This document shows positions 1 to 9,788 of a stretch of 64,000 nucleotides of DNA, piece by piece (position 1 is the stretch's first letter; each line of letters starts with the position of its first letter). The position numbers were made by a program, and so were the translations under genes. This DNA comes from Flavobacterium foetidum. Its GTDB lineage: Bacteria; Bacteroidota; Bacteroidia; Flavobacteriales; Flavobacteriaceae. The stretch is from positions 186,001 through 250,000 of the forward strand of contig NZ_SJTF01000004.1 of NCBI RefSeq assembly GCF_004634245.1. The letters run 5' to 3'. The notes under the pieces were generated by a model. It saw only the letters and a program-made list of their open reading frames with translations, did not search any database and was not told the DNA's origin.

Positions 1-1895
1 ACAAAATCAAAATGATTCGGATCATCGCTTGTAGCCAAATGCGATAAGATACTCTGGACGCGAACGGTTGAATTTCCTTTTAAAGTCTGAATCAATTCAT
101 CTATGGTATTGTTTTCAAAACCTAAACGATGCATTCCCGTATCCATTTTAATATGGATTGGATAATTTTTCAAATTCTTTTCTCTCGCAATTTTCAAAAA
201 AGCATTTAGTCCTTTCAGACTATAAATTTCGGGTTCCAGCTGATATTGAATAATCGAAGGAAAACTCGTCGATTCTGGATTTAAAACCATTATCGGAAGT
301 TTTATGCCTCCGTTTTTTAGTGAAATTCCTTCATCGGCAAAAGCCACACCCAAATAATCGACTTTATGATGTTCGAGTAATTTTGCAATCTCCAAACCGC
401 CGTTTCCGTAGCCAAAAGCCTTAACCATAACCATCATTTTGACGTTCTGGCGCAGTTTTGATTTAAAGTAATTGAAGTTATGGCTTATTGCATCGAGATT
501 GATTTCTAGTACTGTTTCGTGTGTTTTTTCTTCAAGAAGCGAAACAATTTCTTCAAACTCAAACGACCTTGCCCCTTTTATTAAAATGGTTTCGTTATTA
601 AAGTCAAATCTTTCGATTTCGTTGATAAAATCGGCCGTGTTTTGAAACATGGTGCTGTTTGCAAATTTAGCCGCAAAAGAAGAAATCGTTGGACCGATAC
701 CAATGACACGATGTATTTTATTGTCTGAAATAAGCTGGGCAACTTTTGAATACAGCTCTTCATTAGAAAAACCGCTTTGAAAAATATCCGAAAGTATAAC
801 GGTTTTTGAAGCATTCTTTTTTTGGCTTTCCAAAAAATCCAAAGCAATCTTCAGCGACTGGAAATCAGAACTGTAACTATCGTCTATAATACTGCAACCG
901 TTGATTCCGTTTTTAACTTCAAGTCTCATTTTTACCGGATACAACATTTTGATACGATTTTGGATTAAAGCAAAATCATATTCAAAATAAAGCAAAACCA
1001 ACAAGCATGAAATAGCATTTTCTATCGAGGCAGAATCACTAAATGGGATTTCTAAATTGAAAATTTCGTCCTTGTACTGAAATTTTAGTAGAGTCGAATC
1101 ATTTTTTGTTTCTTTTTTAATGATAAAAACATCCGCAGAATCATCGGTAAAACTCCATGAAAACAAATTTCTGTTTTCTAAAGCATTGGTAGCACAAAAT
1201 TCAGAAAGACATTGATCTACTAATTTATTCTTCTGATAAATTAAGATAGACGAATCTTTAAAAAGAAGCAGTTTTTCCTTAATCTTTTGTTCAAGGTTTT
1301 CAAATCCTTCGTCGTGTGCAGAACCAATGCTCGTTAAAACCCCGATGGTAGGCTTGATGATTTTCTCAAGATTTACCATTTCGTCAACCGTTGAAATTCC
1401 GGCCTCAAAAATGGCTAAATTGTGCATTTCGTTTATTGCAATAACCGATAGAGGAACGCCTACTTGAGAATTGTAACTTTTCGGGCTTCTAATGATATTA
1501 TAATCAGGGCTTAATAAAAAATTAAGCCATTCTTTTACAATTGTTTTTCCGTTGCTCCCAGTTAAACCAATTACCGGAAAATGAAAACCTGCACGATAGT
1601 AAGCCGCAAAATCCTGAAGTGCAGAAAGAGAATTCTTAACAACGAGAAAATTGGCTTTTCCAGCTGCATTTTCGGGAATCTTTTCTACAACAAAATTCTG
1701 AACTCCTTTTTCTATAAGCTCAACAATGTAGAGATGCGCATCGTGATTAACTCCAGATAAAGCAAAAAACAAAGTCTGCGGTCCGTTTTGCAGTGATCGG
1801 CTGTCAATAGAAATATGATCTATGAAAATATCGGCAGCAGAACCGATCCATTCGGCATTTAGAACCGATACGAGGCTTTTTATATTTATGCTCAT
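1..1895 (-). CDS. MurF-alanine racemase fusion (C-terminus beyond window)
   Basis: Bifunctional cytoplasmic cell-wall enzyme. The N-terminal half is UDP-MurNAc-tripeptide:D-Ala-D-Ala ligase (MurF): the ATP-binding motif GSNGKT lies near residue 112. The C-terminal half is a PLP-dependent alanine racemase that makes D-Ala: the motif MVMVKAFGYGNGG places the PLP lysine at about residue 492, and QSILSHLATSDD close to the window edge is a racemase motif. The start is the ATG at 1893-1895, reading MSINIKSLVS. About 631 residues are visible; the family usually runs to a little over 800, so the gene continues off the left edge. Fusing the D-Ala maker to the D-Ala-D-Ala adder is a known Bacteroidota arrangement. 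No frameshift is seen in the parts I translated. Confidence 0.93.
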   Translation of the reverse strand, partial: MSINIKSLVSVLNAEWIGSAADIFIDHISIDSRSLQNGPQTLFFALSGVNHDAHLYIVELIEKGVQNFVVEKIPENAAGKANFLVVKNSLSALQDFAAYYRAGFHFPVIGLTGSNGKTIVKEWLNFLLSPDYNIIRSPKSYNSQVGVPLSVIAINEMHNLAIFEAGISTVDEMVNLEKIIKPTIGVLTSIGSAHDEGFENLEQKIKEKLLLFKDSSILIYQKNKLVDQCLSEFCATNALENRNLFSWSFTDDSADVFIIKKETKNDSTLLKFQYKDEIFNLEIPFSDSASIENAISCLLVLLYFEYDFALIQNRIKMLYPVKMRLEVKNGINGCSIIDDSYSSDFQSLKIALDFLESQKKNASKTVILSDIFQSGFSNEELYSKVAQLISDNKIHRVIGIGPTISSFAAKFANSTMFQNTADFINEIERFDFNNETILIKGARSFEFEEIVSLLEEKTHETVLEINLDAISHNFNYFKSKLRQNVKMMVMVKAFGYGNGGLEIAKLLEHHKVDYLGVAFADEGISLKNGGIKLPIMVLNPESTSFPSIIQYQLEPEIYSLKGLNAFLKIAREKNLKNYPIHIKMDTGMHRLGFENNTIDELIQTLKGNSTVRVQSILSHLATSDDPNHFDF

Positions 1896-1995
1896 TTAGA
1901 AATTCTTTTTGTCAAAATTAAAACATTAGCAACAGAAAAGAGTTGTGATTTTCTTAAAAAATAAGGAGTTTAGACTAACTTACTTTTATTTCTTA

Positions 1996-2003
1996 TATAT
2001 TTG
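1996..2003 (+). promoter_or_regulatory. Bacteroidota -7 box TATATTTG
   Basis: TATATTTG matches TAnnTTTG. It contains the first possible TTG start (2001) of the gene that follows, so transcription should begin near 2010 and translation must start downstream of it. No good TTG -33 element is seen at the usual spacing. Confidence 0.5.
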
Positions 2004-2027
2004 TTTACTCCTCTAAATTTGAATGCT

Positions 2028-2633
2028 TTGAAAAAAATACTGCCCCTTTTCTCGTATATCCTTCATCCGATTTTTATATCTACTTATGCCGCTTTGTTTT
2101 ATCTTTTTTACAAAGGCGATTTGTTTTCTATACAGGAAAAATACTTTGTATTAGTACAGATTTTAATCATAACCGCAATTGTTCCGGTTTTATTCTTTTT
2201 GCTGTTGCGATCAACGGGACATGTAAAATCGGTGATGTTGCCAGAGGTTACAGAACGCAGGATTCCATTAATTCTACAATGCTTTTTGTATATTCTTTTA
2301 GTTAAACGAAGCATTGTGATACTCCGTTATCCCGAATTGCATTTCTTTTTTCTGGGAGCGCTTTTCAGTTCTATTATTGCCGTTATCTGTTCCTTATTCA
2401 AAATAAAAGCAAGTCTGCATATGCTGGCGATAAGCAGTTTTACCGTTTTTGTCATCGGACTTAATATTCATCTGCAACTTCATAATCCGTATTGGCCAGC
2501 ATTGCTTATTTTGTTAACTGGAATTACGGCTTCTTCAAGACTAGATATGAAAGCGCATTCTGTAAAAGAATTACTAATAGGACTTTTGATCGGGATTATG
2601 CCACAGCTTTTGTTCCTTCCTTTATGGTTATAA
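2028..2633 (+). CDS. Polytopic inner-membrane protein, PAP2-like architecture
   Basis: About 200 residues with roughly six hydrophobic segments and few charged loops. Overall it resembles the flavobacterial membrane proteins annotated as PAP2-like, but I see no PAP2 phosphatase motifs (no KxxxxxxRP or SxxxH pair), so no enzymatic role is claimed. The start is unusual: there is no in-frame ATG near the N-terminus. Candidates are TTG at 2001 (inside the promoter box), 2019 and 2028. I chose 2028 because it gives KKILPLFSYILHP immediately after the start, a normal-looking N-terminus. The gene overlaps the convergent barrel gene by 6 bp at its 3' end. Confidence 0.7.
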   Translation: MKKILPLFSYILHPIFISTYAALFYLFYKGDLFSIQEKYFVLVQILIITAIVPVLFFLLLRSTGHVKSVMLPEVTERRIPLILQCFLYILLVKRSIVILRYPELHFFFLGALFSSIIAVICSLFKIKASLHMLAISSFTVFVIGLNIHLQLHNPYWPALLILLTGITASSRLDMKAHSVKELLIGLLIGIMPQLLFLPLWL

Positions 2634-3332
2634 AATATAGAAAATAAGACCTGCGTTTAATGTTTTTAGATTCAGTTTTTCTCCCGTAACCGTTTCTGTC
2701 GATTTAAACAACGGACTTAATCCGTAATAAACATATAAGTTCCAGGTATTATAACCTGCTGCAATATAAGGACCGTACTGGAACTTATTGATAGCAGCAT
2801 TATTATTGATTCTGTATGTCCTTTCGCCATCATCTAGAATCGAAGAGTTTGAGAAAACATAACTCAGTTTGATGCCTGTATAAATACGCCAAAACTTATA
2901 GCTTTCGTAAGTCGAATTACGCCATCTGAATTCTATCGGAAGATCTACAGAATACTGCTTGTACCGATTAGAAACAAATTGTCCGTAGTCGTTCACACCA
3001 TATACAGGCGCGCCCGAAGGATCTTGCGAAATGGTAAGATTCTGGTAATAATTTTGGTAACTCAAACCCAAACCGGCAGCAATCGCTTTTGTTCTCTTTT
3101 TATTGATAGGCATATCTCTTAGAAAACCACCAGAAAGTCCTAATGAAAACTTGTTTTGCTTAAAATGATCCGGAATATCGCTAAACATATTGTAAGTGAT
3201 TGAGAAGTAAAATTGGTCTTCTCTATAGAGCGAATCTATTTTTACCACAGGTTTTATTTCGGGTTTGGCCGTTTCCTGTGCCGTAGAAGTAAAAAATACA
3301 CCTAAAAATAAACAGCTTAAAAAGAATCGCAT
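2628..3332 (-). CDS. Outer-membrane beta-barrel protein, PorT-like
   Basis: 234 residues with a clear signal peptide (MRFFLSCLFLGVFFTSTAQ, cleavage after the Ala-Gln region). The mature part has alternating aromatic strands such as YQNYYQNLTI and WNLYVYYGLSPLF, and ends in LIFYIL with a hydrophobic last strand, as expected for a small outer-membrane barrel. It resembles the PorT family of Bacteroidota barrels in length and pattern, but the specific function is unknown and I do not equate it with PorT of the gliding/secretion system. It is transcribed alone; its stop overlaps the end of the convergent membrane protein gene by 6 bp. Confidence 0.8.
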   Translation of the reverse strand: MRFFLSCLFLGVFFTSTAQETAKPEIKPVVKIDSLYREDQFYFSITYNMFSDIPDHFKQNKFSLGLSGGFLRDMPINKKRTKAIAAGLGLSYQNYYQNLTISQDPSGAPVYGVNDYGQFVSNRYKQYSVDLPIEFRWRNSTYESYKFWRIYTGIKLSYVFSNSSILDDGERTYRINNNAAINKFQYGPYIAAGYNTWNLYVYYGLSPLFKSTETVTGEKLNLKTLNAGLIFYIL

Positions 3333-3395
3333 ATCGTGTTTTGGTTTAAAGAGTTTTTTAAATAAACGTTTTTTGACCTTGGTTTATTTTATATA

Positions 3396-3403
3396 CAAAT
3401 ATA
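3396..3403 (-). promoter_or_regulatory. -7 box for the PorT-like barrel gene
   Basis: The minus strand reads TATATTTG, a match to TAnnTTTG, about 64 nt upstream of the ATG at 3332. A -33 TTG at standard spacing is not obvious. Confidence 0.5.
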
Positions 3404-3541
3404 CTATAATGCTGCATTTAGAGAAGATTACAACTTAATTATTCTATTTCTAGGAGTCATTCTAGTTTTTTATTGGCTTTTTTTCAAAGATTTATCTTCA
3501 TCCTTAGAAAAAATAATCTCTTATTTTATTTTAATCTTTTA

Positions 3542-3549
3542 TACCTTTG
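3542..3549 (+). promoter_or_regulatory. -7 box TACCTTTG immediately before the start codon
   Basis: TACCTTTG ends only 6 nt before the ATG at 3556. If it is used, the transcript begins at or next to the start codon and would be leaderless or nearly so. Confidence 0.55.
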
Positions 3550-3555
3550 CTGTGC

Positions 3556-3909
3556 ATGAAAAGAAAGCAGCTCATATTAAGTTTTGGCTCTGCTGTAATG
3601 ATATTGTTCTCAATATTATTTCAGTCGATACATAGTTATGAGCACATTGCAAAACAGCTTACCGAGAAAAAATGCCACCATAGTTATAAGGATCCAAACG
3701 GTGAGATTACGCATGAGCATGAGGTTAATGATGTTTGTTACGTCTGCAATTTTGCTTTTGGAAGTTACATTATCCCAGAAAAATTTTCTTTTCAATTTGT
3801 CGCTTTTCAAAAAGAAATCCCTTATTTCTTTGCATTACAGGAAAATGTAATTTCGTTTCCTCTAAACTTCTGCCTGCTTCGGGGGCCACCTGCCGTTTTC
3901 GCATCTTAA
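3556..3909 (+). CDS. Small His/Cys-rich exported protein
   Basis: 117 residues from the ATG at 3556 (an upstream in-frame TTG at 3547 lies inside the promoter box and was discarded). The N-terminus MKRKQLILSFGSAVMILFS is a signal peptide or anchor. The mature part carries a metal-ligand-like cluster: HSYEH, KKCHHSYKD, THEHEV and CYVC, and ends LLRGPPAVFAS. Proteins of this look often sit just upstream of TonB receptors for metal ions in Bacteroidota; here the next gene, 142 bp downstream, is a ZnuD-like receptor. I infer a role in metal (Zn or Cu) handling in the periplasm. No named family is recognised with certainty. Confidence 0.7.
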   Translation: MKRKQLILSFGSAVMILFSILFQSIHSYEHIAKQLTEKKCHHSYKDPNGEITHEHEVNDVCYVCNFAFGSYIIPEKFSFQFVAFQKEIPYFFALQENVISFPLNFCLLRGPPAVFAS

Positions 3910-4051
3910 TTCGATTGATCGAAAAAAATCATTTTACCTACATCTAAAAACCAAGGAAGACGACTTATTTGTTTTGGAAATTTCAAAAACAAATAGATTT
4001 CGGCATCATTCTGTTTTTAGGTTAATCATTTTAACTATAGCATCATTTTCA

Positions 4052-6259
4052 ATGAAAAAATTCATATTAGCCTTAATATTAGGGTTCTCGGGCATTTTAT
4101 CTGCCCAAAATTCAGTTTCAGGTACTGTAACTGATCATCAAAATAATCCTTTGCCAGGCGTTTCTGTTTATGCCTCTGAATTGCATAAAGGAACTACAAC
4201 AGACGCAAACGGAAAATACGAGCTGAACAATCTTCCAAACGGAAATCTACGCCTTTCTTTCTCATATGTTGGTTACGCTACTCAAAATAAAACCGTTGTC
4301 AAATTAGTAAAACAAAATACAGTTGATGTAGTACTCGAAGAATCTATTTTAGAAATGGATGAAGTAGTTGTTTCTACTCCTTTCAATAAACTGCAGTCGC
4401 AAAACGTAATGAAAATTGAGCACGAAAGCATCAAAACATTACAGCAAAAAGGAACCTCAACTTTGATTGAAGGTTTGGCAACAATTCCGGGAGTTTCACA
4501 GATTTCTACTGGAACTTCTATCGGGAAACCTGTAATTCGAGGGCTTAGCGGAAATCGTGTATTAGTGTATTCTCAAGGTGTGCGCATCGAAAATCAGCAG
4601 TTTGGAGACGAACATGGTTTGGGTTTAAACGATGCCGGAATCGAAAGTGTTGAAGTGATTAAAGGACCTGCTTCCTTATTATACGGCTCTGATGCTTTGG
4701 GAGGAGTTTTATACTTTAATCCTGAAAAATTTGCTGATGCAGGCGACTTTAAAGCTAATTTCAGTCAAAAATATTTTACCAATACGCAAGGAAGCAATTC
4801 TTCTATCGGATTGAAAACTTCGACAGACAACTGGAAATTTTTAGCACGCGGAAGCTATAATACTCATTCTGATTACAAAATTGCCGATGGTGACCGTGTG
4901 ACTAATTCACGTTACAACGAAACCGATTTTAAAACCGGAATCGGTTACAGCAACTCTACTTTTTCTAGTGTTTTAAGATACAACTACAACAAACTGGATA
5001 TTGGAATTCCAGAAGACGGAATTGCCGAACAATCTTCTAGCAAAGACACACAATTTCCGAGACAGGGAATTTTTAATCACTTATTGAGCTTGAATAATGT
5101 AATCTTTTTTGAAAACTCAAAATTAGATATAGATTTAGGGTATATCGCCAATGACAGAAGCGAATTTGAAGACAGCAACGAGGCTTCTCTTCATATGAAA
5201 CTGAACACTTTTAATTATAATGCAAAATACCATTTTCCTAAATTCGGAAAAATCGAAACCATTATAGGAGTTCAAGGAATGCACCAAACCAATAAAAATT
5301 CTGGGGAAGAATACTTGATTCCAGATGCTACCACCAATGATTTTGGAGTTTTTGGAACAGCAAACTACGAATGGAACAACAGCGTGCTTCAGGCTGGATT
5401 GCGTTATGATAATCGAAATATTACGTCAATCGCTCACGGAACCGAAGGTGAAGAAGGATATTTCCAAGCTTTAGATCGTTCTTTTGACAGTTTTAATGCT
5501 TCTTTAGGCTATAAAACCAAATTGGCAGAACCGTTAACATTTCGCTTAAATGTTGCTACAGGATTTAGAGCTCCTAATTTGGCAGAGCTGACCTCAAACG
5601 GTGTTCACGAAGGAACAAATCGTTATGAAATCGGAAATGCGAACCTGAAAACAGAGCAAAACGTACAGACCGATTTAAATTTAGAATACAAAAACACACA
5701 TTTTGAATTTTTTGTAAACGGATTTTACAATCACGTAAACAATTACATTTATACCTCGCCAACCGGAGAAGTTTTAGACGATAATGATGTTTTTGCTTAT
5801 GTTCAAGATAATGCACAATTGTACGGTGGAGAAGTTGGTTTGCATTTTCACCCACATCCTTTAGACTGGTTGCATTTTGAAACTAGTTTTGAAACGGTCA
5901 CTGGTAAAAAAGACAATGACGATTATCTGCCTCTAATTCCTGCCAACAATTGGAACAATACGTTGAGAACCGAATTCAACATTAAAAATTGGCTAAGCGA
6001 AGGTTTTGCTTCTTTAAATGTTTCTTCAACATTTGATCAGAAAAATGTGAGTGGTTTTGAAACTGCTTCAAAGGGTTATACTTTGGTAAATCTTGGTTTT
6101 GGAGGAACTGTTAAACTCGGAAAAACTGCTTTTGACATTACCCTAAACGGAAACAATTTATTCGACAAGAAATATATTGCACACCTTTCTAGATTGAAGA
6201 CAGACGGTATTCCGAACATCGGAAGAAACATCGTTTTGGGAGTTAATTTTAATCTGTAA
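4052..6259 (+). CDS. TonB-dependent receptor, ZnuD-like
   Basis: 735 residues from the ATG at 4052 (MKKFILALILGFSGILSAQ, a signal peptide; an upstream in-frame TTG gives an implausible hydrophilic extension). Order of parts: carboxypeptidase-regulatory-like beta-sandwich (about residues 20-105, GTVTDHQNNPLPGVSVYA), plug (about 115-225, with GKPVIRGLSGNRVLVYSQGV and VEVIKGPASLLYGSDALGGV), then a 22-strand-type barrel ending in NIGRNIVLGVNFNL. The C-terminal pattern (LSRLKTDGIPNIGRN) and the histidines in FHPHPLDWLHF resemble zinc receptors of the ZnuD type. With the upstream His/Cys-rich protein this suggests metal uptake across the outer membrane; the substrate is inferred. Confidence 0.88.
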   Translation: MKKFILALILGFSGILSAQNSVSGTVTDHQNNPLPGVSVYASELHKGTTTDANGKYELNNLPNGNLRLSFSYVGYATQNKTVVKLVKQNTVDVVLEESILEMDEVVVSTPFNKLQSQNVMKIEHESIKTLQQKGTSTLIEGLATIPGVSQISTGTSIGKPVIRGLSGNRVLVYSQGVRIENQQFGDEHGLGLNDAGIESVEVIKGPASLLYGSDALGGVLYFNPEKFADAGDFKANFSQKYFTNTQGSNSSIGLKTSTDNWKFLARGSYNTHSDYKIADGDRVTNSRYNETDFKTGIGYSNSTFSSVLRYNYNKLDIGIPEDGIAEQSSSKDTQFPRQGIFNHLLSLNNVIFFENSKLDIDLGYIANDRSEFEDSNEASLHMKLNTFNYNAKYHFPKFGKIETIIGVQGMHQTNKNSGEEYLIPDATTNDFGVFGTANYEWNNSVLQAGLRYDNRNITSIAHGTEGEEGYFQALDRSFDSFNASLGYKTKLAEPLTFRLNVATGFRAPNLAELTSNGVHEGTNRYEIGNANLKTEQNVQTDLNLEYKNTHFEFFVNGFYNHVNNYIYTSPTGEVLDDNDVFAYVQDNAQLYGGEVGLHFHPHPLDWLHFETSFETVTGKKDNDDYLPLIPANNWNNTLRTEFNIKNWLSEGFASLNVSSTFDQKNVSGFETASKGYTLVNLGFGGTVKLGKTAFDITLNGNNLFDKKYIAHLSRLKTDGIPNIGRNIVLGVNFNL

Positions 6260-6370
6260 CATTTTTAAACCATATAAGTCATATAAGTAAAAATAAGCGA
6301 CGCTTCAAATTAAATGAACTTATATAGCTTATATGTTTTTTTTCTTCTAACTTTTCACAACAAAAAGTAC

Positions 6371-6378
6371 TATTTTTG
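6371..6378 (+). promoter_or_regulatory. -7 box for the prolyl oligopeptidase gene
   Basis: TATTTTTG fits TAnnTTTG, 23 nt upstream of the ATG at 6402. No clear -33 TTG is seen. Confidence 0.5.
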
Positions 6379-6401
6379 TTACAAACAGATATAAACTAAC
6401 T

Positions 6402-8510
6402 ATGAAAAAAACATTTCTATTAATGGCAATTACAACTGCAGGAATTTCGTTTGCACAAAATAAAATTCAATATCCGCAAACTAAAAAGGGAGAAACTGTC
6501 GATGTCTATTTTGACACAAAAGTAAGCGATCCGTATCGCTGGCTCGAAGATGATAAATCTGCAGAAACCGGCGCTTGGGTAAAAGCAGAAAACGAAGTAA
6601 CTTATGGTTACCTTGATAAAATTCCGTTTCGCGATGCGCTCAAAAAACGTATGGAGCAACTGTGGAATTACGAAAAAATAGGCGCTCCTTTTAAAGAAGG
6701 AAAGTTTACGTATTATTTTAAAAATAACGGACTTCAAAATCAGTCTGTTGTTTACAGAAAAGACCAAAACGGAAAAGAAGAGGTTTTCTTAGATCCAAAC
6801 ACATTCTCAAAAGATGGGACAACATCTCTTGGTGGACTTGATTTCTCTAAAGACGGAAGCAAAGCCGCTTACTCGATTTCTGAAGGTGGAAGCGACTGGA
6901 GAAAAGTCATCATCATTGATGCTCTTTCTAAAAAAGTTCTAGAAGATACTTTGGTGGATGTAAAATTTAGTGGCATTTCATGGCTTGGAAATGAAGGTTT
7001 TTATTATTCAAGTTACGACAAACCTAAAGGAAGCGAATTATCTGCCAAAACAGATCAGCATAAATTGTACTTCCATAAACTGGGAACTTCTCAAAAAGAC
7101 GATAAAGTAATTTTTGGTGCCGACCAAAAAAGAAGATATGTGGGGGGTTATGTTACGGAAGACAACAAATATTTGGTAATTTCTGCCGCCAATTCTACTT
7201 ACGGAAATGAATTGTATATCAAAGATTTGACAAAAGCAAACAGCGCAATTGTAACTATTGTTGACAACTTTAATTCGGACAGCAATATTATTGAAAACGA
7301 AGGAAGCAAGTTGTTTATAGAAACCGATTTTAATGCTCCAAACAAACGTGTGGTGACTGTTGATGCTGCAAATCCGAAACCTGAAAACTGGAAAGATTTT
7401 ATTAAAGAAACCAAAGATATTTTGTCTCCGTCGACTGGGGGAGGATATTTCTTTGCTAATTATACAAAAGACGCTGTATCATTTGTACAGCAGTATGATT
7501 ATAGCGGAAAATTAGTTCGCGAAATCAAACTTCCTGCTGTGGGATCTGCTGGTGGATTTGGTGGCAAAAAAGGGGAAAAGATTTTATACTACAGCTTTAC
7601 CAACTATACAACTCCAGGAAGTATTTATTCTTTCGAACCAAAATCAGGTAAATCTGAAATTTATCAGAAACCAAAAGTAGATTTCAAAAGCGAAGATTAC
7701 GAATCGAAACAAGTATTTTATACGTCAAAAGACGGAACAAAAATTCCGATGATCATTACTTATAAAAAAGGAACTAAATTAGACGGTAAAAACCCAACGA
7801 TTCTTTACGGTTATGGCGGATTCAATATCAGCTTAACCCCAAGTTTCAGCATTGCCAATGCGGTTTGGATGGAAAATGGCGGTGTTTATGCAGTGGCTAA
7901 CTTAAGAGGTGGTGGCGAATACGGAAAGAAATGGCATGATGCTGGAACAAAACTTCAAAAACAAAACGTATTTGATGATTTTATCGCTGCTGCGGAATAC
8001 CTGATTGCTCAAAAATACACTTCATCAGACTATTTAGCTATTCGCGGAGGTTCTAACGGAGGATTATTAGTTGGTGCAACAATGACTCAACGTCCAGATT
8101 TAATGAAAGTCGCTTTACCAGCAGTGGGAGTTATGGACATGCTTCGTTACAATGCCTTTACAGCAGGTGCAGGATGGGCTTTCGATTATGGAACTGCTCA
8201 AGACAGCAAAGAAATGTTTGAATATTTAAAAGGATATTCTCCTGTACACAATGTAAAACAAGGAACTCATTATCCTGCTACTATGGTAACTACAGGAGAT
8301 CATGATGACCGTGTGGTTCCTGCTCATAGTTTTAAATTTGCTTCTGAATTACAGGAAAAACAAGCTGGAGATAATCCTGTTTTAATCAGAATTGATGTTA
8401 AAGCAGGACACGGAGCAGGAAAATCTGTTGCGGCTACGATTCAAGAGAATGTAGACATCCAGGCTTTTACGCTTTACAATATGGGTTTTAAAGCTTTACC
8501 TCAAAAGTAA
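6402..8510 (+). CDS. Prolyl oligopeptidase, S9A family, exported
   Basis: 702 residues, the normal length for exported bacterial prolyl endopeptidases, with a signal peptide ([19 protein letters not shown]). It cleaves short peptides after proline. The N-terminal seven-bladed propeller covers about residues 80-430, and the alpha/beta hydrolase domain follows. The catalytic triad is complete: Ser551 in GGSNGG, Asp635 in GDHDDRV, and His670 in [24 protein letters not shown] is a family motif. Likely periplasmic or secreted. It is a single-gene unit ending in a strong terminator. Confidence 0.95.
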   Translation: MKKTFLLMAITTAGISFAQNKIQYPQTKKGETVDVYFDTKVSDPYRWLEDDKSAETGAWVKAENEVTYGYLDKIPFRDALKKRMEQLWNYEKIGAPFKEGKFTYYFKNNGLQNQSVVYRKDQNGKEEVFLDPNTFSKDGTTSLGGLDFSKDGSKAAYSISEGGSDWRKVIIIDALSKKVLEDTLVDVKFSGISWLGNEGFYYSSYDKPKGSELSAKTDQHKLYFHKLGTSQKDDKVIFGADQKRRYVGGYVTEDNKYLVISAANSTYGNELYIKDLTKANSAIVTIVDNFNSDSNIIENEGSKLFIETDFNAPNKRVVTVDAANPKPENWKDFIKETKDILSPSTGGGYFFANYTKDAVSFVQQYDYSGKLVREIKLPAVGSAGGFGGKKGEKILYYSFTNYTTPGSIYSFEPKSGKSEIYQKPKVDFKSEDYESKQVFYTSKDGTKIPMIITYKKGTKLDGKNPTILYGYGGFNISLTPSFSIANAVWMENGGVYAVANLRGGGEYGKKWHDAGTKLQKQNVFDDFIAAAEYLIAQKYTSSDYLAIRGGSNGGLLVGATMTQRPDLMKVALPAVGVMDMLRYNAFTAGAGWAFDYGTAQDSKEMFEYLKGYSPVHNVKQGTHYPATMVTTGDHDDRVVPAHSFKFASELQEKQAGDNPVLIRIDVKAGHGAGKSVAATIQENVDIQAFTLYNMGFKALPQK

Positions 8511-8531
8511 GACTTTAAGCTTAATTTTTTT

Positions 8532-8566
8532 AGCCACGAATTCTCTGAATATCGTGGCTTTTTTAT
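8532..8566 (+). terminator. Intrinsic terminator after the prolyl oligopeptidase gene
   Basis: AGCCACGA (8532-8539) pairs with TCGTGGCT (8552-8559) across a 12-nt loop, followed by a T run. Confidence 0.85.
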
Positions 8567-8658
8567 TTCACGCAGATTTTGCAGATTTTTGCAGATCTAA
8601 ACTGATTTAATTTAAAAATCTGCGCGCATCTGCTTAAATCTGCAAAATCTGCGTGAAA
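8566..8658. repeat. Intergenic palindromic repeat (CACGCAGATTTTGCAG family)
   Basis: Perfect 23-bp inverted arms at 8566-8588 and 8636-8658, with further GCAGAT/ATCTGC units between them. It fills the gap between a terminator and the next promoter. Related fragments (AAATCTG/ATCTGCGTG) occur near 61520-61555. No ORF. Confidence 0.8.
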
Positions 8659-8753
8659 TTAATTCGTACTAATTTGATATAGATTTTTTAAACATGTAGA
8701 TTAAAATAAATTCGTGAATTCGTAGCTAACTTTTTTAAATAAAGCATTTACAC

Positions 8754-8761
8754 TAAATTTG
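8754..8761 (+). promoter_or_regulatory. -7 box for the Gfo/Idh/MocA gene
   Basis: TAAATTTG matches TAnnTTTG, 20 nt upstream of the ATG at 8782. Confidence 0.5.
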
Positions 8762-8781
8762 AGAAACTTAAAACTTAAACC

Positions 8782-9777
8782 ATGAAAATTGTAAAATGGG
8801 GAATTATAGGCTGCGGTAATGTAACCGAAGTTAAAAGCGGACCCGCTTTTCAGAAAGCGCCAAACTCTGCTTTAGTCGCAGTTATGCGAAGAGATGCCGC
8901 CCTTGCTGAAGATTATGCCAAACGCCATAACGTTCCGAAATGGTATTCGAATGCCGAAGATTTAATAAACGATCCTGAAGTTGATGCGGTTTATATTGCC
9001 ACTCCTCCATCTTCTCATAAAGAATATACTATTTTATGTGCCAAAGCAGGAAAACCTGTTTATGTTGAAAAGCCAATGGCTTTGACTTTTGAAGAATGCA
9101 ACGAAATGATAAATGCTTGCAAAGAACATAACGTACCCTTATTTGTTGCTTATTACAGAAGAGCGCTGCCTCGTTTCTTGAAAATAAAAGAGATTATCGA
9201 TGAAGGAAAACTAGGAACTATCAGACACGTAAACTGCGTTTTATACCATCCTTTTGAAGAGCGTTACGATAACGAAATCAATCTTCCTTGGACTGTTTTA
9301 CCCCATATTTCAGGTGGAGGAATCTTTGTTGATTTGGCTTGTCATACGCTAGATTTTCTTGATTATGTTCTAGGTCCGATAAAATCGGTTCGAGGACATG
9401 CAACATCGCAGTTGAAAGCGTATCCTGCCGAAGACGCTGTTTCAATGTCTTTCTTATTTGAAAATGGAATACACGGCTCTGGGATTTGGAATTTCGCAAG
9501 TTTTGAACGTTATGACAATACTGAAATTGTGGGTGATAAAGGAAAAATTTCTTTCTCTACTTTTGGAAATGATCCGTTACACGTTCAATATGCAAACGGA
9601 GATAAAGAAACCATTACAATAGAAAATCCGTTACACATTCAACAGCCGTTTATTGAAACTGTTATTGCTGAATTATTAGGAAAAGAAAATGGATCTCCAT
9701 CAAAAGGAATTTCTGGAGCAAGAACTACTTGGGTGATTGATCAAGTTTTGAAGGAGTTTAGAGAGGCTTCTAAATAG
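8782..9777 (+). CDS. Gfo/Idh/MocA family NAD(P)-dependent oxidoreductase
   Basis: 331 residues, typical for the family. The N-terminal Rossmann fold starts with KWGIIGCGNVTEVKSG (dinucleotide-binding loop), followed by the signature EKPMAL, whose lysine contributes to catalysis. The C-terminal alpha/beta domain contains GGGIFVDLACHTLDFLDYVLG with the family histidine. Members oxidise or reduce sugars or polyols with NAD(P). The substrate cannot be told from sequence or from neighbours, as the gene stands alone with its own promoter. Cytoplasmic; no signal peptide. Confidence 0.9.
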   Translation: MKIVKWGIIGCGNVTEVKSGPAFQKAPNSALVAVMRRDAALAEDYAKRHNVPKWYSNAEDLINDPEVDAVYIATPPSSHKEYTILCAKAGKPVYVEKPMALTFEECNEMINACKEHNVPLFVAYYRRALPRFLKIKEIIDEGKLGTIRHVNCVLYHPFEERYDNEINLPWTVLPHISGGGIFVDLACHTLDFLDYVLGPIKSVRGHATSQLKAYPAEDAVSMSFLFENGIHGSGIWNFASFERYDNTEIVGDKGKISFSTFGNDPLHVQYANGDKETITIENPLHIQQPFIETVIAELLGKENGSPSKGISGARTTWVIDQVLKEFREASK

Positions 9778-9788
9778 TATTTTCACAG

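Noticed and set aside
2001..2633. Calling the membrane protein a PAP2 phosphatase
   Set aside because: The phosphatase signature residues are not found.
3974..4051. Longer N-terminus for the TonB receptor from a TTG start
   Set aside because: The ATG at 4052 begins a standard signal peptide; the extension would bury it.
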